From Chitinophagaceae bacterium UBA1931 (GTDB lineage: Bacteria; Bacteroidota; Bacteroidia; Chitinophagales; Chitinophagaceae), in contig DDFJ01000004.1 of assembly GCA_002337125.1 (NCBI GenBank), positions 1,601,889-1,665,888 of the forward strand: a stretch of 64,000 nucleotides of DNA, read 5' to 3'. Below are positions 1 through 8,853 of the stretch, one piece after another. The stretch's first letter is position 1; the number at the start of each line of letters is the position of its first letter. The notes under the pieces were generated by a model. That model was not told the DNA's origin. It saw only the letters and a program-made list of their open reading frames with translations, and made no database searches. The position numbers and the translations under genes are program-made.

Positions 1-37
1 GTCAACTTGGTTAATTTTCGATACTTAAAGCAAGCAA

Positions 38-586
38 ATGAAATTATTTCTGTTGGTTATAACGGGTTGGGTTTTCTGTGCAGCAGCTACCACAGACCCG
101 GTTATTTATACGTCAAACAACGGCTCTGTTAACTTCCGTTCTGAAGCCCCGTTTGAGCTGATCAATGCCAGCAGTAAAGAATTAAAAGGCGCCATTGATG
201 CATCAAAAAATAATTTTGCTTTCCGCATTCGCATACGCTCATTTGAAGGTTTTAATAAACCGCTGCAGAAAGAACACTTCAACGAAAATTATCTTGAAAG
301 CGAAAAATATCCAGAAGCAACGTTTAACGGAAAAATTATTGAAACCGTTGATTACAGTACAAAAGGAAAATACACTGTACGTGCAAAAGGAATTCTGAGC
401 ATTCACGGAGTGGAGCAGGAACGGATTATAAAAAGCGATATTGAAATTACCGGCAACAGCATCCGCATCAGCAGCAACTTCACGGTATTACTTTCCGATC
501 ATAATATTCCAATTCCAAGAGTGGTAAAAGAAAAGCTGGCCAATGAAATTAAAGTAACCATCAACACAGAATTATTTGCCAAGTAA
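38..586 (+). CDS. Secreted YceI-family protein
   Basis: 182 residues. Residues 1-18 are a signal peptide (charged start, hydrophobic run, CAAA cleavage region), so the product should be periplasmic. The rest matches the YceI fold, a lipocalin-like beta-barrel that binds isoprenoid or other lipophilic ligands: alternating beta-strands, a FNENYLESEKYPEATF segment typical of the family, and a closing strand ending ELFAK. The stop lies 5 nt before the propeller sensor kinase, so the two are probably co-transcribed and the protein may act with that sensor; this is inference. A second, cytoplasmic-looking YceI lies at 59878-60399. Family assignment is firm; ligand unknown. Confidence 0.88.
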   Translation: MKLFLLVITGWVFCAAATTDPVIYTSNNGSVNFRSEAPFELINASSKELKGAIDASKNNFAFRIRIRSFEGFNKPLQKEHFNENYLESEKYPEATFNGKIIETVDYSTKGKYTVRAKGILSIHGVEQERIIKSDIEITGNSIRISSNFTVLLSDHNIPIPRVVKEKLANEIKVTINTELFAK

Positions 587-591
587 ACCTC

Positions 592-3453
592 ATGAAGTTT
601 TATCTTACCATATTATTTTTCCTGTGCCTTGCAATTACAAATGCACAGGAAAATAGTGGCATAACAGTTTCGCCATGGCAACAACAGTTAAGCGAAACAG
701 ATTTACCCGGCAAACCGCAATGCTTTTTGTTTGATGCAACTCACCTTATGTACATCGGCACATCAAATGGTCTTTATACGTACAATGGATTAAAAATATT
801 ACCGGTTTCATTAAACACAACCCAGGCAAACATTACTTCACTTTATACCGATAAAAACAACCAGCTCTGGGCAGGACTGCAAAACGGAACAATTATTTGT
901 GTAAAAAACAAACAGGCATGGCCCTTTCAGCCACAGGAAGGTTTACCTAAAAAAGAAATCAGTAAAATCGTTGGCGATTACGATAATCGTCTTTGGTTTG
1001 CAACACAGGGCGAAGGTGTTTATGTTCAGCATGCAGGTAAACTTTATAATATCAACACGGATGATGGCCTCAGCGATAACTATGTTTACGATCTTGAACT
1101 GTTGCCCGGCAATATCATTGCAGCATCAACCGATAAAGGATTAAGCCTTTGCAGCTTTAACGGCACAAAAAAAACAATCGACAACTACAGCACAGGCAAT
1201 GGTCTTCCTGATAATATTGTACGATGCATTACACCCGACAGGAACGATAAATCCATCATCTGGCTCGGATTTCAGCAAGGTGGTATCTGCAGGTTTTCGC
1301 TCATTACCAAGCAGGCTGAAATATTCCCTGTTTCACAGTTAAAAGATAAACAGGTCAACGACATTCTTGTTCTTGATGAACAAATATGGATAACAACTGA
1401 AAACAGTTTTCTGCAACTGAACAAAAAAGGAACACTTCTTTCAGAACAAAGTTTTAATAATCCATCGCAACTGGCAGTTGGTACAGAAGCAAATGGCTGG
1501 CTCATCAGCCGCAACGGTTTATTTAAAAGCGATGCAGAAAAAATTCAAACGGTTTTACTGTTAACAGCTGAAGAAACAAATGAAATACATGATGTGCTGG
1601 AAGATGCTGAAGGAAATACCTGGTACAACCTCAACAAAACAGTTGTAAAATTCAATCCGGCCACTTCATCAAAACAAATATTTCAACTGCCGGGAGTTGA
1701 TCGTAAAACAGATATCACCTGTCTTTACCAGGATGGTCAGCAAAACATTTGGGTAGGTACAATGGGTAAAGGCATTTATCTCATCAATTCAAAAACCAAT
1801 ACTGTAAAACACCTGAGCAACCTGCAGGGAAACGAAGGCATGAGCATACTTTCCATTACAGGCAAACACGATCATGTATGGATTTCATCACTGCAGGGAA
1901 TTTTTAAAGCAACAGCACAGGGAAATGATTTTGTGTTTCAGAACCTTACTGAACTTTCGGGAATCGGCATCAGTTACATCTACCATATTTATGAAGACAG
2001 TAAAGGAAGAGTTTGGTTTGCAACCGATGGAAAAGGTTTGGTAATGATGCAGGATAACAGGTTTTCTTACTTCGGCGAAAAAGAAGGTCTTACTGCCAAA
2101 GTAATTTATTCAGTTGCTGAAGACAGGAAAGGCATCATCTGGTGTGCCGCATTTCAGAAAGGATTATTTCAGTTGAGAGGAAATGTATTCAGCAATTTCG
2201 GAACAAGCAAAGGCATCCCCGACCTGGATATTTCTTCGCTCAACATTGATAACAAAGGAAATTTATTTTGCATCAGCCGCAGCGGGCTTTTCCTTGTTGA
2301 CGCCGAGTCGCAGGATGTGATTCTTCCGGGCAACAACAGGCAAACAGGCATGTTTAATACCGATCTCAACAGCACTGCACAGGCATTAAACGGCGTTCTG
2401 TTTCATACAGCAAAAGGAATTTTTAAATACTGTGCACCTTCTTATCAAACAATTTACCAGCCGCAAACAACCATTAATGCAGTATCACTTTTTCTCAACG
2501 AAATAAATGCCGTGGAGAAAAAAAGTTTTAAACACGACGAAAACAATCTCTCTTTTTCATTCAACGGTATTTATTTTTCCGATCCTTCCCGTGTGCAGTA
2601 CCAATACAGGCTAGACGGTTATAACAATGAATGGCAGGTAAGTAAAAACGATGAAATTAATTTTCCCAAACTGCCATCGGGCACATACACGTTCCGTGTA
2701 CGTTCGTCGGTAACAGGAAACTTTGATCATGCAAAAGAAGCAAGCTATACGTTTACCATTGGCAAACCATTCTGGAAACAATGGTGGTTTATACTATTAG
2801 TTATTGCCGCTGTTACAGCTTCATTGATTTATATTATTAAAGAAAGAGAGAAAGCTGCAAAACGCTGGCAGCAACTGCAAACAGAAAAACTGCAATCGCA
2901 ATACGAAACATTAAAGAACCAGGTTAATCCGCATTTTCTTTTTAACAGCTTTAATACATTACTCAGCATTATTGAGGAAAGCCCTGAAAATGCAGCGGAA
3001 TATGTTGAACACCTCAGCGATTTTTACCGCAACATTGTAAACCTGCGTGAAAAAGATCTTGTTTCACTTGCCGATGAAACAGATGTGCTGGGCAATTATT
3101 TCTTTATTCAGCAAAAACGTTTCTGCACGGCACTGGAATTTGAAGACAGGATTACTCCTGAAGAAAAAGCCGCCTACCAGATTCCGCCACTGAGTTTACA
3201 GATACTTGCTGAAAATGCATTGAAGCACAATATTGTCTCAAAAGAAAAACCATTGAAGTTTGAATTGTTTACCGAAAACGGAATGCTGGTCATCCGTAAC
3301 AATATCAACCTCAAACAAACAAAAGAAAAAGGCGAATCATTCGGGTTGCAGAATATCAACAACCGTTTTTCGCTCATTGCATCAAAAGAAATTAAAATTG
3401 AAAATACAGGAACTCATTTTATTGTAAAACTGCCCTTAATTAAGCGACTATGA
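592..3453 (+). CDS. Beta-propeller sensor histidine kinase (LytS type)
   Basis: 953 residues. A signal peptide (about 1-19) precedes a long periplasmic part made of two-component regulator propeller repeats (about 25-620, recurring LWxxxxxG and GLxxNxV patterns), then a Y_Y_Y immunoglobulin-like domain (about 640-725, with YQYRLDGYNNEW). One membrane helix lies at about 727-750. The cytoplasmic part is a His_kinase domain of the LytS/YehU class: phospho-acceptor His781 in NQVNPHFLFNSF and an ATP-binding N-box at Asn875 (LAENALKHN). The gene overlaps the following response regulator by 4 nt, so the pair is a cognate system. Such propeller sensors often respond to extracellular polysaccharides or stress; the signal here is unknown. 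Confidence 0.93.
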   Translation: MKFYLTILFFLCLAITNAQENSGITVSPWQQQLSETDLPGKPQCFLFDATHLMYIGTSNGLYTYNGLKILPVSLNTTQANITSLYTDKNNQLWAGLQNGTIICVKNKQAWPFQPQEGLPKKEISKIVGDYDNRLWFATQGEGVYVQHAGKLYNINTDDGLSDNYVYDLELLPGNIIAASTDKGLSLCSFNGTKKTIDNYSTGNGLPDNIVRCITPDRNDKSIIWLGFQQGGICRFSLITKQAEIFPVSQLKDKQVNDILVLDEQIWITTENSFLQLNKKGTLLSEQSFNNPSQLAVGTEANGWLISRNGLFKSDAEKIQTVLLLTAEETNEIHDVLEDAEGNTWYNLNKTVVKFNPATSSKQIFQLPGVDRKTDITCLYQDGQQNIWVGTMGKGIYLINSKTNTVKHLSNLQGNEGMSILSITGKHDHVWISSLQGIFKATAQGNDFVFQNLTELSGIGISYIYHIYEDSKGRVWFATDGKGLVMMQDNRFSYFGEKEGLTAKVIYSVAEDRKGIIWCAAFQKGLFQLRGNVFSNFGTSKGIPDLDISSLNIDNKGNLFCISRSGLFLVDAESQDVILPGNNRQTGMFNTDLNSTAQALNGVLFHTAKGIFKYCAPSYQTIYQPQTTINAVSLFLNEINAVEKKSFKHDENNLSFSFNGIYFSDPSRVQYQYRLDGYNNEWQVSKNDEINFPKLPSGTYTFRVRSSVTGNFDHAKEASYTFTIGKPFWKQWWFILLVIAAVTASLIYIIKEREKAAKRWQQLQTEKLQSQYETLKNQVNPHFLFNSFNTLLSIIEESPENAAEYVEHLSDFYRNIVNLREKDLVSLADETDVLGNYFFIQQKRFCTALEFEDRITPEEKAAYQIPPLSLQILAENALKHNIVSKEKPLKFELFTENGMLVIRNNINLKQTKEKGESFGLQNINNRFSLIASKEIKIENTGTHFIVKLPLIKRL

Positions 3454-4211
3454 TATACGTACTTATTCTGGAAGATGAAGAACCTGCAGTAAAGCGGTTA
3501 AAAAAACTGCTCAGCGAAACTGTTGAAGAAACAGAAGTGGTTGCAGTACTCGACAGTATCAGCTCTGCCAAACAATGGTTGCAGGAAAATAAACAGCCCG
3601 ACCTGATGCTTGTTGACATTCATCTTGCTGATGGTATCAGCTTTGAACTGTTTAAACAGGTTGAAATAACCTGTCCCATCATTTTCACTACTGCTTATGA
3701 TGAGTATGCATTGCAGGCATTTAAATTAAACAGTGTTGATTATTTATTAAAACCGGTGAAGAAAGATGAACTGCAGCAGGCACTCAACAAATACACAAAA
3801 CTTAACCCGAAACAAACATTAAATATTGATCAGTTGCTGCAGGCCGTTTCGCAGGCACCAGCCGACAAATACCGCCAGCGTTTTATCATTCGCTATGGCG
3901 AGCATATTAAAACCGTTGAAACAAAAGACGCCGCTTATTTCTATACCGAAGCAAGGGCCAATTTTCTCATTACCAACGATGGAAAACGGTATGTAATTGA
4001 TTTTAACCTCGATCAGTTGGAACAAATGCTGAACCCCGAAGTTTATTTTCGCATCAACAGGCAGTTTATTATCTCCATTGGTTCAATTGATGAAATGACC
4101 ACCTGGACCAAGGGACGTGTAATGATTAAATTAAAACCAGCTTCCAAAATTGAAACAATTGTGAGCACTGAACGCTCTCCCGAATTCAAAAAATGGCTGG
4201 GAGGCGAATAA
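3450..4211 (+). CDS. LytTR-family response regulator
   Basis: 253 residues. The N-terminal receiver domain has acidic residues Glu8-Asp9-Glu10, phospho-acceptor Asp56 (LMLVDIHLAD), the conserved Thr in FTTAYDEYA and Lys in LLKPVKK. The C-terminal half (about 140-250) is a LytTR DNA-binding domain, with FYTEARANFL and the closing FRINRQFIISI motif. The start overlaps the stop of the propeller sensor kinase (ATGA), showing translational coupling and a dedicated pair. LytTR regulators bind imperfect direct repeats; no target site was identified. A hairpin terminator follows at 4238. Confidence 0.94.
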   Translation: MIYVLILEDEEPAVKRLKKLLSETVEETEVVAVLDSISSAKQWLQENKQPDLMLVDIHLADGISFELFKQVEITCPIIFTTAYDEYALQAFKLNSVDYLLKPVKKDELQQALNKYTKLNPKQTLNIDQLLQAVSQAPADKYRQRFIIRYGEHIKTVETKDAAYFYTEARANFLITNDGKRYVIDFNLDQLEQMLNPEVYFRINRQFIISIGSIDEMTTWTKGRVMIKLKPASKIETIVSTERSPEFKKWLGGE

Positions 4212-4237
4212 TACGGGTTTCTTTGCTTGCTATACAG

Positions 4238-4266
4238 GCCGCATCCCTTTGTTGGTGCGGCTTTTT
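4238..4266 (+). terminator. Rho-independent terminator after the LytTR gene
   Basis: GCCGCA (4238-4243) pairs with TGCGGC (4256-4261) around a 12-nt loop, followed by five T. It sits 27 nt after the stop of the response regulator and separates it from the metH region. Confidence 0.7.
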
Positions 4267-4423
4267 CATGTAACTTCGCATCGCTTTGGCGGATTTGTTT
4301 ATTGTTCGGCCGCAACAGAACTAATAAACGTTACAAACTTTCACAGGTTTCTCCAACGTTTATAGTTCAATTCCCTTGGGGAATAAAAAATGATGATGTT
4401 GTCAGTTGCAAATAGCTGTTCAT

Positions 4424-4456
4424 CTTCTGTTGCGTCGCACACTTCAGCACAAATAC
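4424..4456 (+). repeat. Intergenic repeat, copy A (upstream of metH)
   Basis: CTTCTGTTGCGTCGCACAC is shared with copies at 18530, 40387 and, in reverse, 30454 and 41856. It lies 25-57 nt before the ATG of the methionine synthase N-terminal gene. The core contains the interrupted palindrome TGCG-T-CGCA. Function unknown. I saw no SAM or cobalamin riboswitch in 4212-4480. Confidence 0.65.
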
Positions 4457-4480
4457 TTCCCTGGGCAAAAAACATTTTAT

Positions 4481-5506
4481 ATGAGTGATATCAGAAAAGA
4501 GCTGGAAAAGAGAATTCTTGTAATCGATGGTGCAATGGGCACCATGATTCAGCGCCACAAACTTACTGAAGCTGATTACCGTGGCGAACGGTTTAAAGAC
4601 TGGGCTTCCGATTTAAAAGGCAACAACGATTTGTTGTGTCTTACAAACCCGGATATTATCAAAGGCATCCACAAACAATACCTTGCTGCCGGTGCCGATA
4701 TCATTGAAACAAATACATTCAATGCCCAGCGTATTTCATTGGCCGATTATCATATGGAAGAACTGGCTTATGAAATCAATCTTGCAGCTGCAAAAATTGC
4801 AAAGCAGGCCGTTGCTGAATTCAATGCCAAAACAAATAACACAGTTCCGAAATTTGTTGCAGGTGCTATCGGGCCAATGAACAAAACATTATCGCTGAGT
4901 CCCGATGTAAACAATCCCGGCTTCCGTGCAATGAGTTTTGATGATGCCTTGAGTGCATACTACGAACAGGTAAAAGGATTGGTTGATGGTGGTGTTGATC
5001 TGTTATTGATTGAAACCATCTTTGATACGCTCAATGCAAAAGCTGCCATCTTCGCAATTAAAAAATATTTCCAGGACAGCAACAAACCTGAACTGCCTGT
5101 TTCTATTTCAGGAACAATTACCGATGCAAGTGGCCGTACATTAAGCGGTCAAACACTGGAAGCATTTTATATTTCAGTGATGCATGCAAAACCATTGAGT
5201 GTTGGACTCAATTGCGCATTGGGTGCACATGAAATGCGTCCGCATATTGAAGAGTTGTCTGAAATGGCTTCCTGTTATGTATCTGCTTATCCCAATGCCG
5301 GTTTACCCAATGCAATGGGCGAATATGATGAACGCCCTGAAGACACTGGTCATTACCTTGAAGAATGGGCGAAAGAAGGCTTTGTAAATATTGTTGGTGG
5401 TTGCTGCGGTACCACACCCGATCATATCAAACATATTGCAGATCATGTAAAGAATATCAAGCCAAGGGCAATCCCTTTAGTTGAACAAGAATTATCTGCT
5501 GAATAA
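4481..5506 (+). CDS. metH: Methionine synthase, homocysteine-binding subunit (split MetH N-terminal part)
   Basis: 341 residues from the ATG at 4481. The frame is open from 4406, but the 25 extra residues do not resemble the family, whereas MSDIRKELEKRILVIDGAMGTMIQ begins exactly like MetH. This is the homocysteine S-methyltransferase domain: Zn ligands Cys245 (GLNCALG) and Cys308/Cys309 (GGCCGTTP). In E. coli the same domain is the first third of one 1200-residue MetH; here it ends with its own stop, and the remaining domains follow as a separate gene 10 nt downstream. The two products presumably assemble to transfer methyl from methyl-tetrahydrofolate via B12 to homocysteine. The split is normal for some Bacteroidota, so I do not read it as a mutation. 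Confidence 0.93.
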   Translation: MSDIRKELEKRILVIDGAMGTMIQRHKLTEADYRGERFKDWASDLKGNNDLLCLTNPDIIKGIHKQYLAAGADIIETNTFNAQRISLADYHMEELAYEINLAAAKIAKQAVAEFNAKTNNTVPKFVAGAIGPMNKTLSLSPDVNNPGFRAMSFDDALSAYYEQVKGLVDGGVDLLLIETIFDTLNAKAAIFAIKKYFQDSNKPELPVSISGTITDASGRTLSGQTLEAFYISVMHAKPLSVGLNCALGAHEMRPHIEELSEMASCYVSAYPNAGLPNAMGEYDERPEDTGHYLEEWAKEGFVNIVGGCCGTTPDHIKHIADHVKNIKPRAIPLVEQELSAE

Positions 5507-5516
5507 AATATTAAGA

Positions 5517-8189
5517 ATGAGTTTATCAATTAAGCCATATAGTCGTTTCTCTGGATTAGAACCGTTAATCGTTCGTCCTGAAACAAACTTTATCAATGTA
5601 GGTGAACGTACAAACGTAACCGGTTCAAAAAAGTTTGCACGTCTTATACGTGAAAACAAGTACGAAGAAGCATTAAGTGTTGCACGCCAGCAGGTAGAAA
5701 ACGGCGCACAGATCATTGATGTAAACATGGATGATGCATTGCTTGACGGTGTTCATGCAATGACAACATTCATTAACCTGCTGCAAAGTGAACCGGATAT
5801 TGCAAAAGTTCCGGTAATGCTTGATTCTTCAAAGTTTGAAATCATTGAAGCCGGTTTAAAATGTGTGCAGGGAAAATGTATTGTCAATTCTATTTCAATG
5901 AAAGAAGGCGAAGCCAAATTCATTGAACATGCACGCATCTGCCACATGTATGGAGCATCGGCGATTGTAATGGCTTTTGATGAAAAAGGACAGGCCGATA
6001 CAAAAGAGCGGAAGATTGAAATCTGTCACAGGGCTTATAAAATTCTTACTGAACAGGTTGGTTACGATCCACAGGATATCATCTTCGATCCAAACATTTT
6101 TGCATTGGCAACAGGGATGGAAGAACATAACAACTATGGTGTTGATTTTATTGAAGCAACGAGAGAAATCAAACGCCTGATGCCGTTGACAAAAATCAGT
6201 GGTGGCGTAAGTAATCTCTCCTTCTCTTTCCGTGGAAATGATCATGTTCGTGAAGCCATGCACAGTGTGTTTTTGTTCCATGCTATCAAAGCAGGTATGG
6301 ACATGGGTATTGTAAATGCAGGTCAGCTTGTAGTATACGATGAAATTGAGCCACAGTTAAGAGAATTGTGTGAAGATGTAATTCTTAACCGTAATAACGA
6401 AAACAACGAAGCAACAGAAAAACTCATTGCCTTTGCTGAAACAGTAAAAGCAAAAGGTAAAGTGGAAGTGAAAGATGAAGCATGGAGAAACAATTCAGTA
6501 GAAGAACGTTTAAAACATGCTTTGGTGAATGGCATCACCGATTATATTGATACAGATACAGAAGAAGCAAGATTAAAATACAGCAGACCATTAGAAGTAA
6601 TTGAAGGTCCGTTAATGGCAGGCATGAGTGTGGTTGGCGATTTATTTGGTGCAGGAAAAATGTTTTTGCCACAGGTGGTAAAAAGTGCAAGGGTCATGAA
6701 AAAAAGTGTGGCATGGCTTACTCCTTTTATTGAAGCAGAAAAACAGGAAGCCTCTAATGCTCCAACAATTTTATTGGCAACCGTAAAAGGTGATGTGCAT
6801 GATATTGGTAAAAACATTGTTGGTGTGGTGCTTGGATGTAATGGTTACAACATTGTTGATCTTGGCGTAATGGTTCCTGCAGATAAAATCCTGGACGAAG
6901 CAGAAAAATGCAATGCATCAATCATCGGTTTATCCGGATTAATTACACCATCACTCGATGAAATGGTGCATGTAGCACACGAGATGAAACGCCGCAACAT
7001 GAAACAGCCGTTGCTGATTGGTGGTGCAACCACATCACGTATGCACACAGCTGTAAAGATTGCACCAAAGTATGATGAAGGTGTTGTTCATGTGCTGGAT
7101 GCCAGTCGTAGTGTAACAGTTGCTGGAAGTTTGCTGAGCAAAGAACAGAAACCTGAATTTCTTAACAACATCAACAAAGAATATCAGAAGCTGAAAGAAG
7201 ACTTTGAAAATAAAAAGCCGGTAAAACAGTTCCTGAGTTTTGCTGATGCACAAAAGAATAAAGCAAAAATCGACTGGACAAATTACAAGCCAGCCGTTCC
7301 TTCTTATACTGGTGCAAAGTCGTTTGACAACTATGATTTAAATGAAATCAGAAAGTACATTGACTGGCAGCCGTTCTTTATTGCATGGGAACTGCATGGA
7401 AAATTCCCGGCTATCTTAAGCGATGAAAAAGTGGGTGTTGAAGCAACCAAACTTTATCATGATGCGAATGCTATGCTTGACCAGATCATTAAAGAAAACT
7501 GGTTAACAGCAAAAGGCACTGCCGGTTTCTGGCCAGCAAACAGCAATGGAAAAGATACGGTTACAGTAAACAATAACGGATCAACTGTAAATCTAGAATT
7601 CCTTCGTCAGCAGATTAAAAAAGCAGAAGGTCAGGCAAACAGTTCACTGGCTGATTTTATTGCTCCTGCAGAAACAAATCTCCAGGATTATATCGGCGCA
7701 TTTACCGTAACTATCCAGGGAATTGAAGAACACATCAAACGCTTTGAAGCAGCACATGACGATTACAGCAAAATCACATTACAGGCATTAGCCGACCGTT
7801 TAGCTGAAGGATTTGCTGAATTACTGCACGAACGTACGAGAAAAGAATTCTGGGCTTATGCAAAAAATGAGCAGTTGAGTAATGAAGATCTGATTAAAGA
7901 AGAATATACTGGCATCCGCCCGGCACCGGGTTATCCTGCTTGTCCCGATCATACAGAAAAATATAAACTGTTTTCATTACTTGGTGGTGAAGCATCAACC
8001 GGTATTCATTTAACTGAATCACTGGCCATGTATCCTGCAGCAAGTGTCTGCGGCTGGTACTTTGCACACCCTGAAAGCAAATACTTCGGCGTAGGTAAGA
8101 TTGAAAAAGATCAGCTGCAGGATTATACGGAGCGTAAAGGAATAAGTATGGAAGAAGCAACAAGATGGCTGAGACCTGTTTTGGAATAA
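5517..8189 (+). CDS. metH: Methionine synthase, pterin/cobalamin/activation subunit (split MetH C-terminal part)
   Basis: 890 residues from the ATG at 5517; an in-frame TTG at 5481 would overlap the upstream gene and is less likely. Domains in order: pterin-binding TIM barrel (about 20-300, starting ETNFINVGERTNVTGS), B12-binding cap (about 330-400), cobalamin-binding Rossmann domain (about 410-550) with axial ligand His428 in GDVHDIGKN, and AdoMet-dependent activation domain (about 600-890) with RPAPGYPACPDH from Arg801. All elements for B12-dependent methyl transfer and reductive reactivation are present except the homocysteine domain, which is the preceding gene. A strong bidirectional terminator follows. 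Confidence 0.96.
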   Translation: MSLSIKPYSRFSGLEPLIVRPETNFINVGERTNVTGSKKFARLIRENKYEEALSVARQQVENGAQIIDVNMDDALLDGVHAMTTFINLLQSEPDIAKVPVMLDSSKFEIIEAGLKCVQGKCIVNSISMKEGEAKFIEHARICHMYGASAIVMAFDEKGQADTKERKIEICHRAYKILTEQVGYDPQDIIFDPNIFALATGMEEHNNYGVDFIEATREIKRLMPLTKISGGVSNLSFSFRGNDHVREAMHSVFLFHAIKAGMDMGIVNAGQLVVYDEIEPQLRELCEDVILNRNNENNEATEKLIAFAETVKAKGKVEVKDEAWRNNSVEERLKHALVNGITDYIDTDTEEARLKYSRPLEVIEGPLMAGMSVVGDLFGAGKMFLPQVVKSARVMKKSVAWLTPFIEAEKQEASNAPTILLATVKGDVHDIGKNIVGVVLGCNGYNIVDLGVMVPADKILDEAEKCNASIIGLSGLITPSLDEMVHVAHEMKRRNMKQPLLIGGATTSRMHTAVKIAPKYDEGVVHVLDASRSVTVAGSLLSKEQKPEFLNNINKEYQKLKEDFENKKPVKQFLSFADAQKNKAKIDWTNYKPAVPSYTGAKSFDNYDLNEIRKYIDWQPFFIAWELHGKFPAILSDEKVGVEATKLYHDANAMLDQIIKENWLTAKGTAGFWPANSNGKDTVTVNNNGSTVNLEFLRQQIKKAEGQANSSLADFIAPAETNLQDYIGAFTVTIQGIEEHIKRFEAAHDDYSKITLQALADRLAEGFAELLHERTRKEFWAYAKNEQLSNEDLIKEEYTGIRPAPGYPACPDHTEKYKLFSLLGGEASTGIHLTESLAMYPAASVCGWYFAHPESKYFGVGKIEKDQLQDYTERKGISMEEATRWLRPVLE

Positions 8190-8190
8190 G

Positions 8191-8225
8191 AAAAAAGAGA
8201 GCAACTAAGTTGCTCTCTTTTTTTA
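8191..8225. terminator. Bidirectional terminator between metH and the HAD gene
   Basis: AGAGAGCAAC and GTTGCTCTCT form a perfect 10-bp stem with a TAA loop (8196-8218), flanked by an A-run on the left and a T-run on the right. It serves convergent genes on both strands. Confidence 0.9.
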
Positions 8226-8243
8226 TCTAAAACATAAATCGTC

Positions 8244-8849
8244 TTAAATCACTCCCCTACTCACCAACTCTTCTTTCAGCAAATCTGCATTTTTAAAATG
8301 AATACTTTGCAACCCTAGCTTTTCAGCTGCAACAATGTTGCGCAGGTTATCATCAATAAACAATGCTTTTGAAACATCCACATTATAACGATCAAAAAGT
8401 ATCTGGTAAAATTCAGGAAATGGTTTTCTTGTTTTCTCCACACCACTCACTACAATACCATCAAACCATCCAAGATAATTGTAGCGTACTAGCGGAATGT
8501 TAAACAAATCGTGCTGCCAGTTGGTTAAAGCATAAATTTTATACCTGCCGCTGTCTTTTAATTGTTTGAATATTTCAACTGCTCCTTCAACAGGTCCACC
8601 CAGCATATCTGTCCATCTTCCATAATAATCACGGATGGGTTGTTCCCATTCGGGAAATTGTTCAATGAGAATATTTGTTGCTTCAACGATTGAACGACCT
8701 GCATCCTGTTCTTCATTCCAGTCGTGTGTACAGATGTTTTCAAAAAAGTAGTTCAGCTTTTCTTCGCTGTCAAAATAATTTTTATACACATGCATCGGGT
8801 TCCAGTCAATAAGAACCCCGCCAAGGTCGTAGATTATTGTTTCAATCAT
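8244..8849 (-). CDS. HAD-superfamily phosphatase
   Basis: 201 residues. HAD motif I is YDLGGVLID with Asp8 as nucleophile; motif II is the Thr in ALTNWQ; motif III is the Lys of RKPFPEFY; motif IV is FIDDNLRNI. The layout (cap between motifs I and II, helical) matches subfamily IA enzymes such as YihX-type sugar-phosphate phosphatases. The start lies 4 nt downstream of the stop of the GH97 glycosidase, so the two are co-transcribed, which would suit dephosphorylation of a sugar phosphate; the substrate is inference only. Confidence 0.88.
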   Translation of the reverse strand: MIETIIYDLGGVLIDWNPMHVYKNYFDSEEKLNYFFENICTHDWNEEQDAGRSIVEATNILIEQFPEWEQPIRDYYGRWTDMLGGPVEGAVEIFKQLKDSGRYKIYALTNWQHDLFNIPLVRYNYLGWFDGIVVSGVEKTRKPFPEFYQILFDRYNVDVSKALFIDDNLRNIVAAEKLGLQSIHFKNADLLKEELVSRGVI

Positions 8850-8853
8850 CCTG

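Noticed and set aside
4212..4480. Possible SAM or cobalamin riboswitch ahead of the split metH
   Set aside because: No conserved riboswitch boxes could be matched; only a terminator of the upstream gene and repeat copy A are visible.
5895..6281. 128-codon minus-strand ORF
   Set aside because: Antisense to the pterin domain of methionine synthase.
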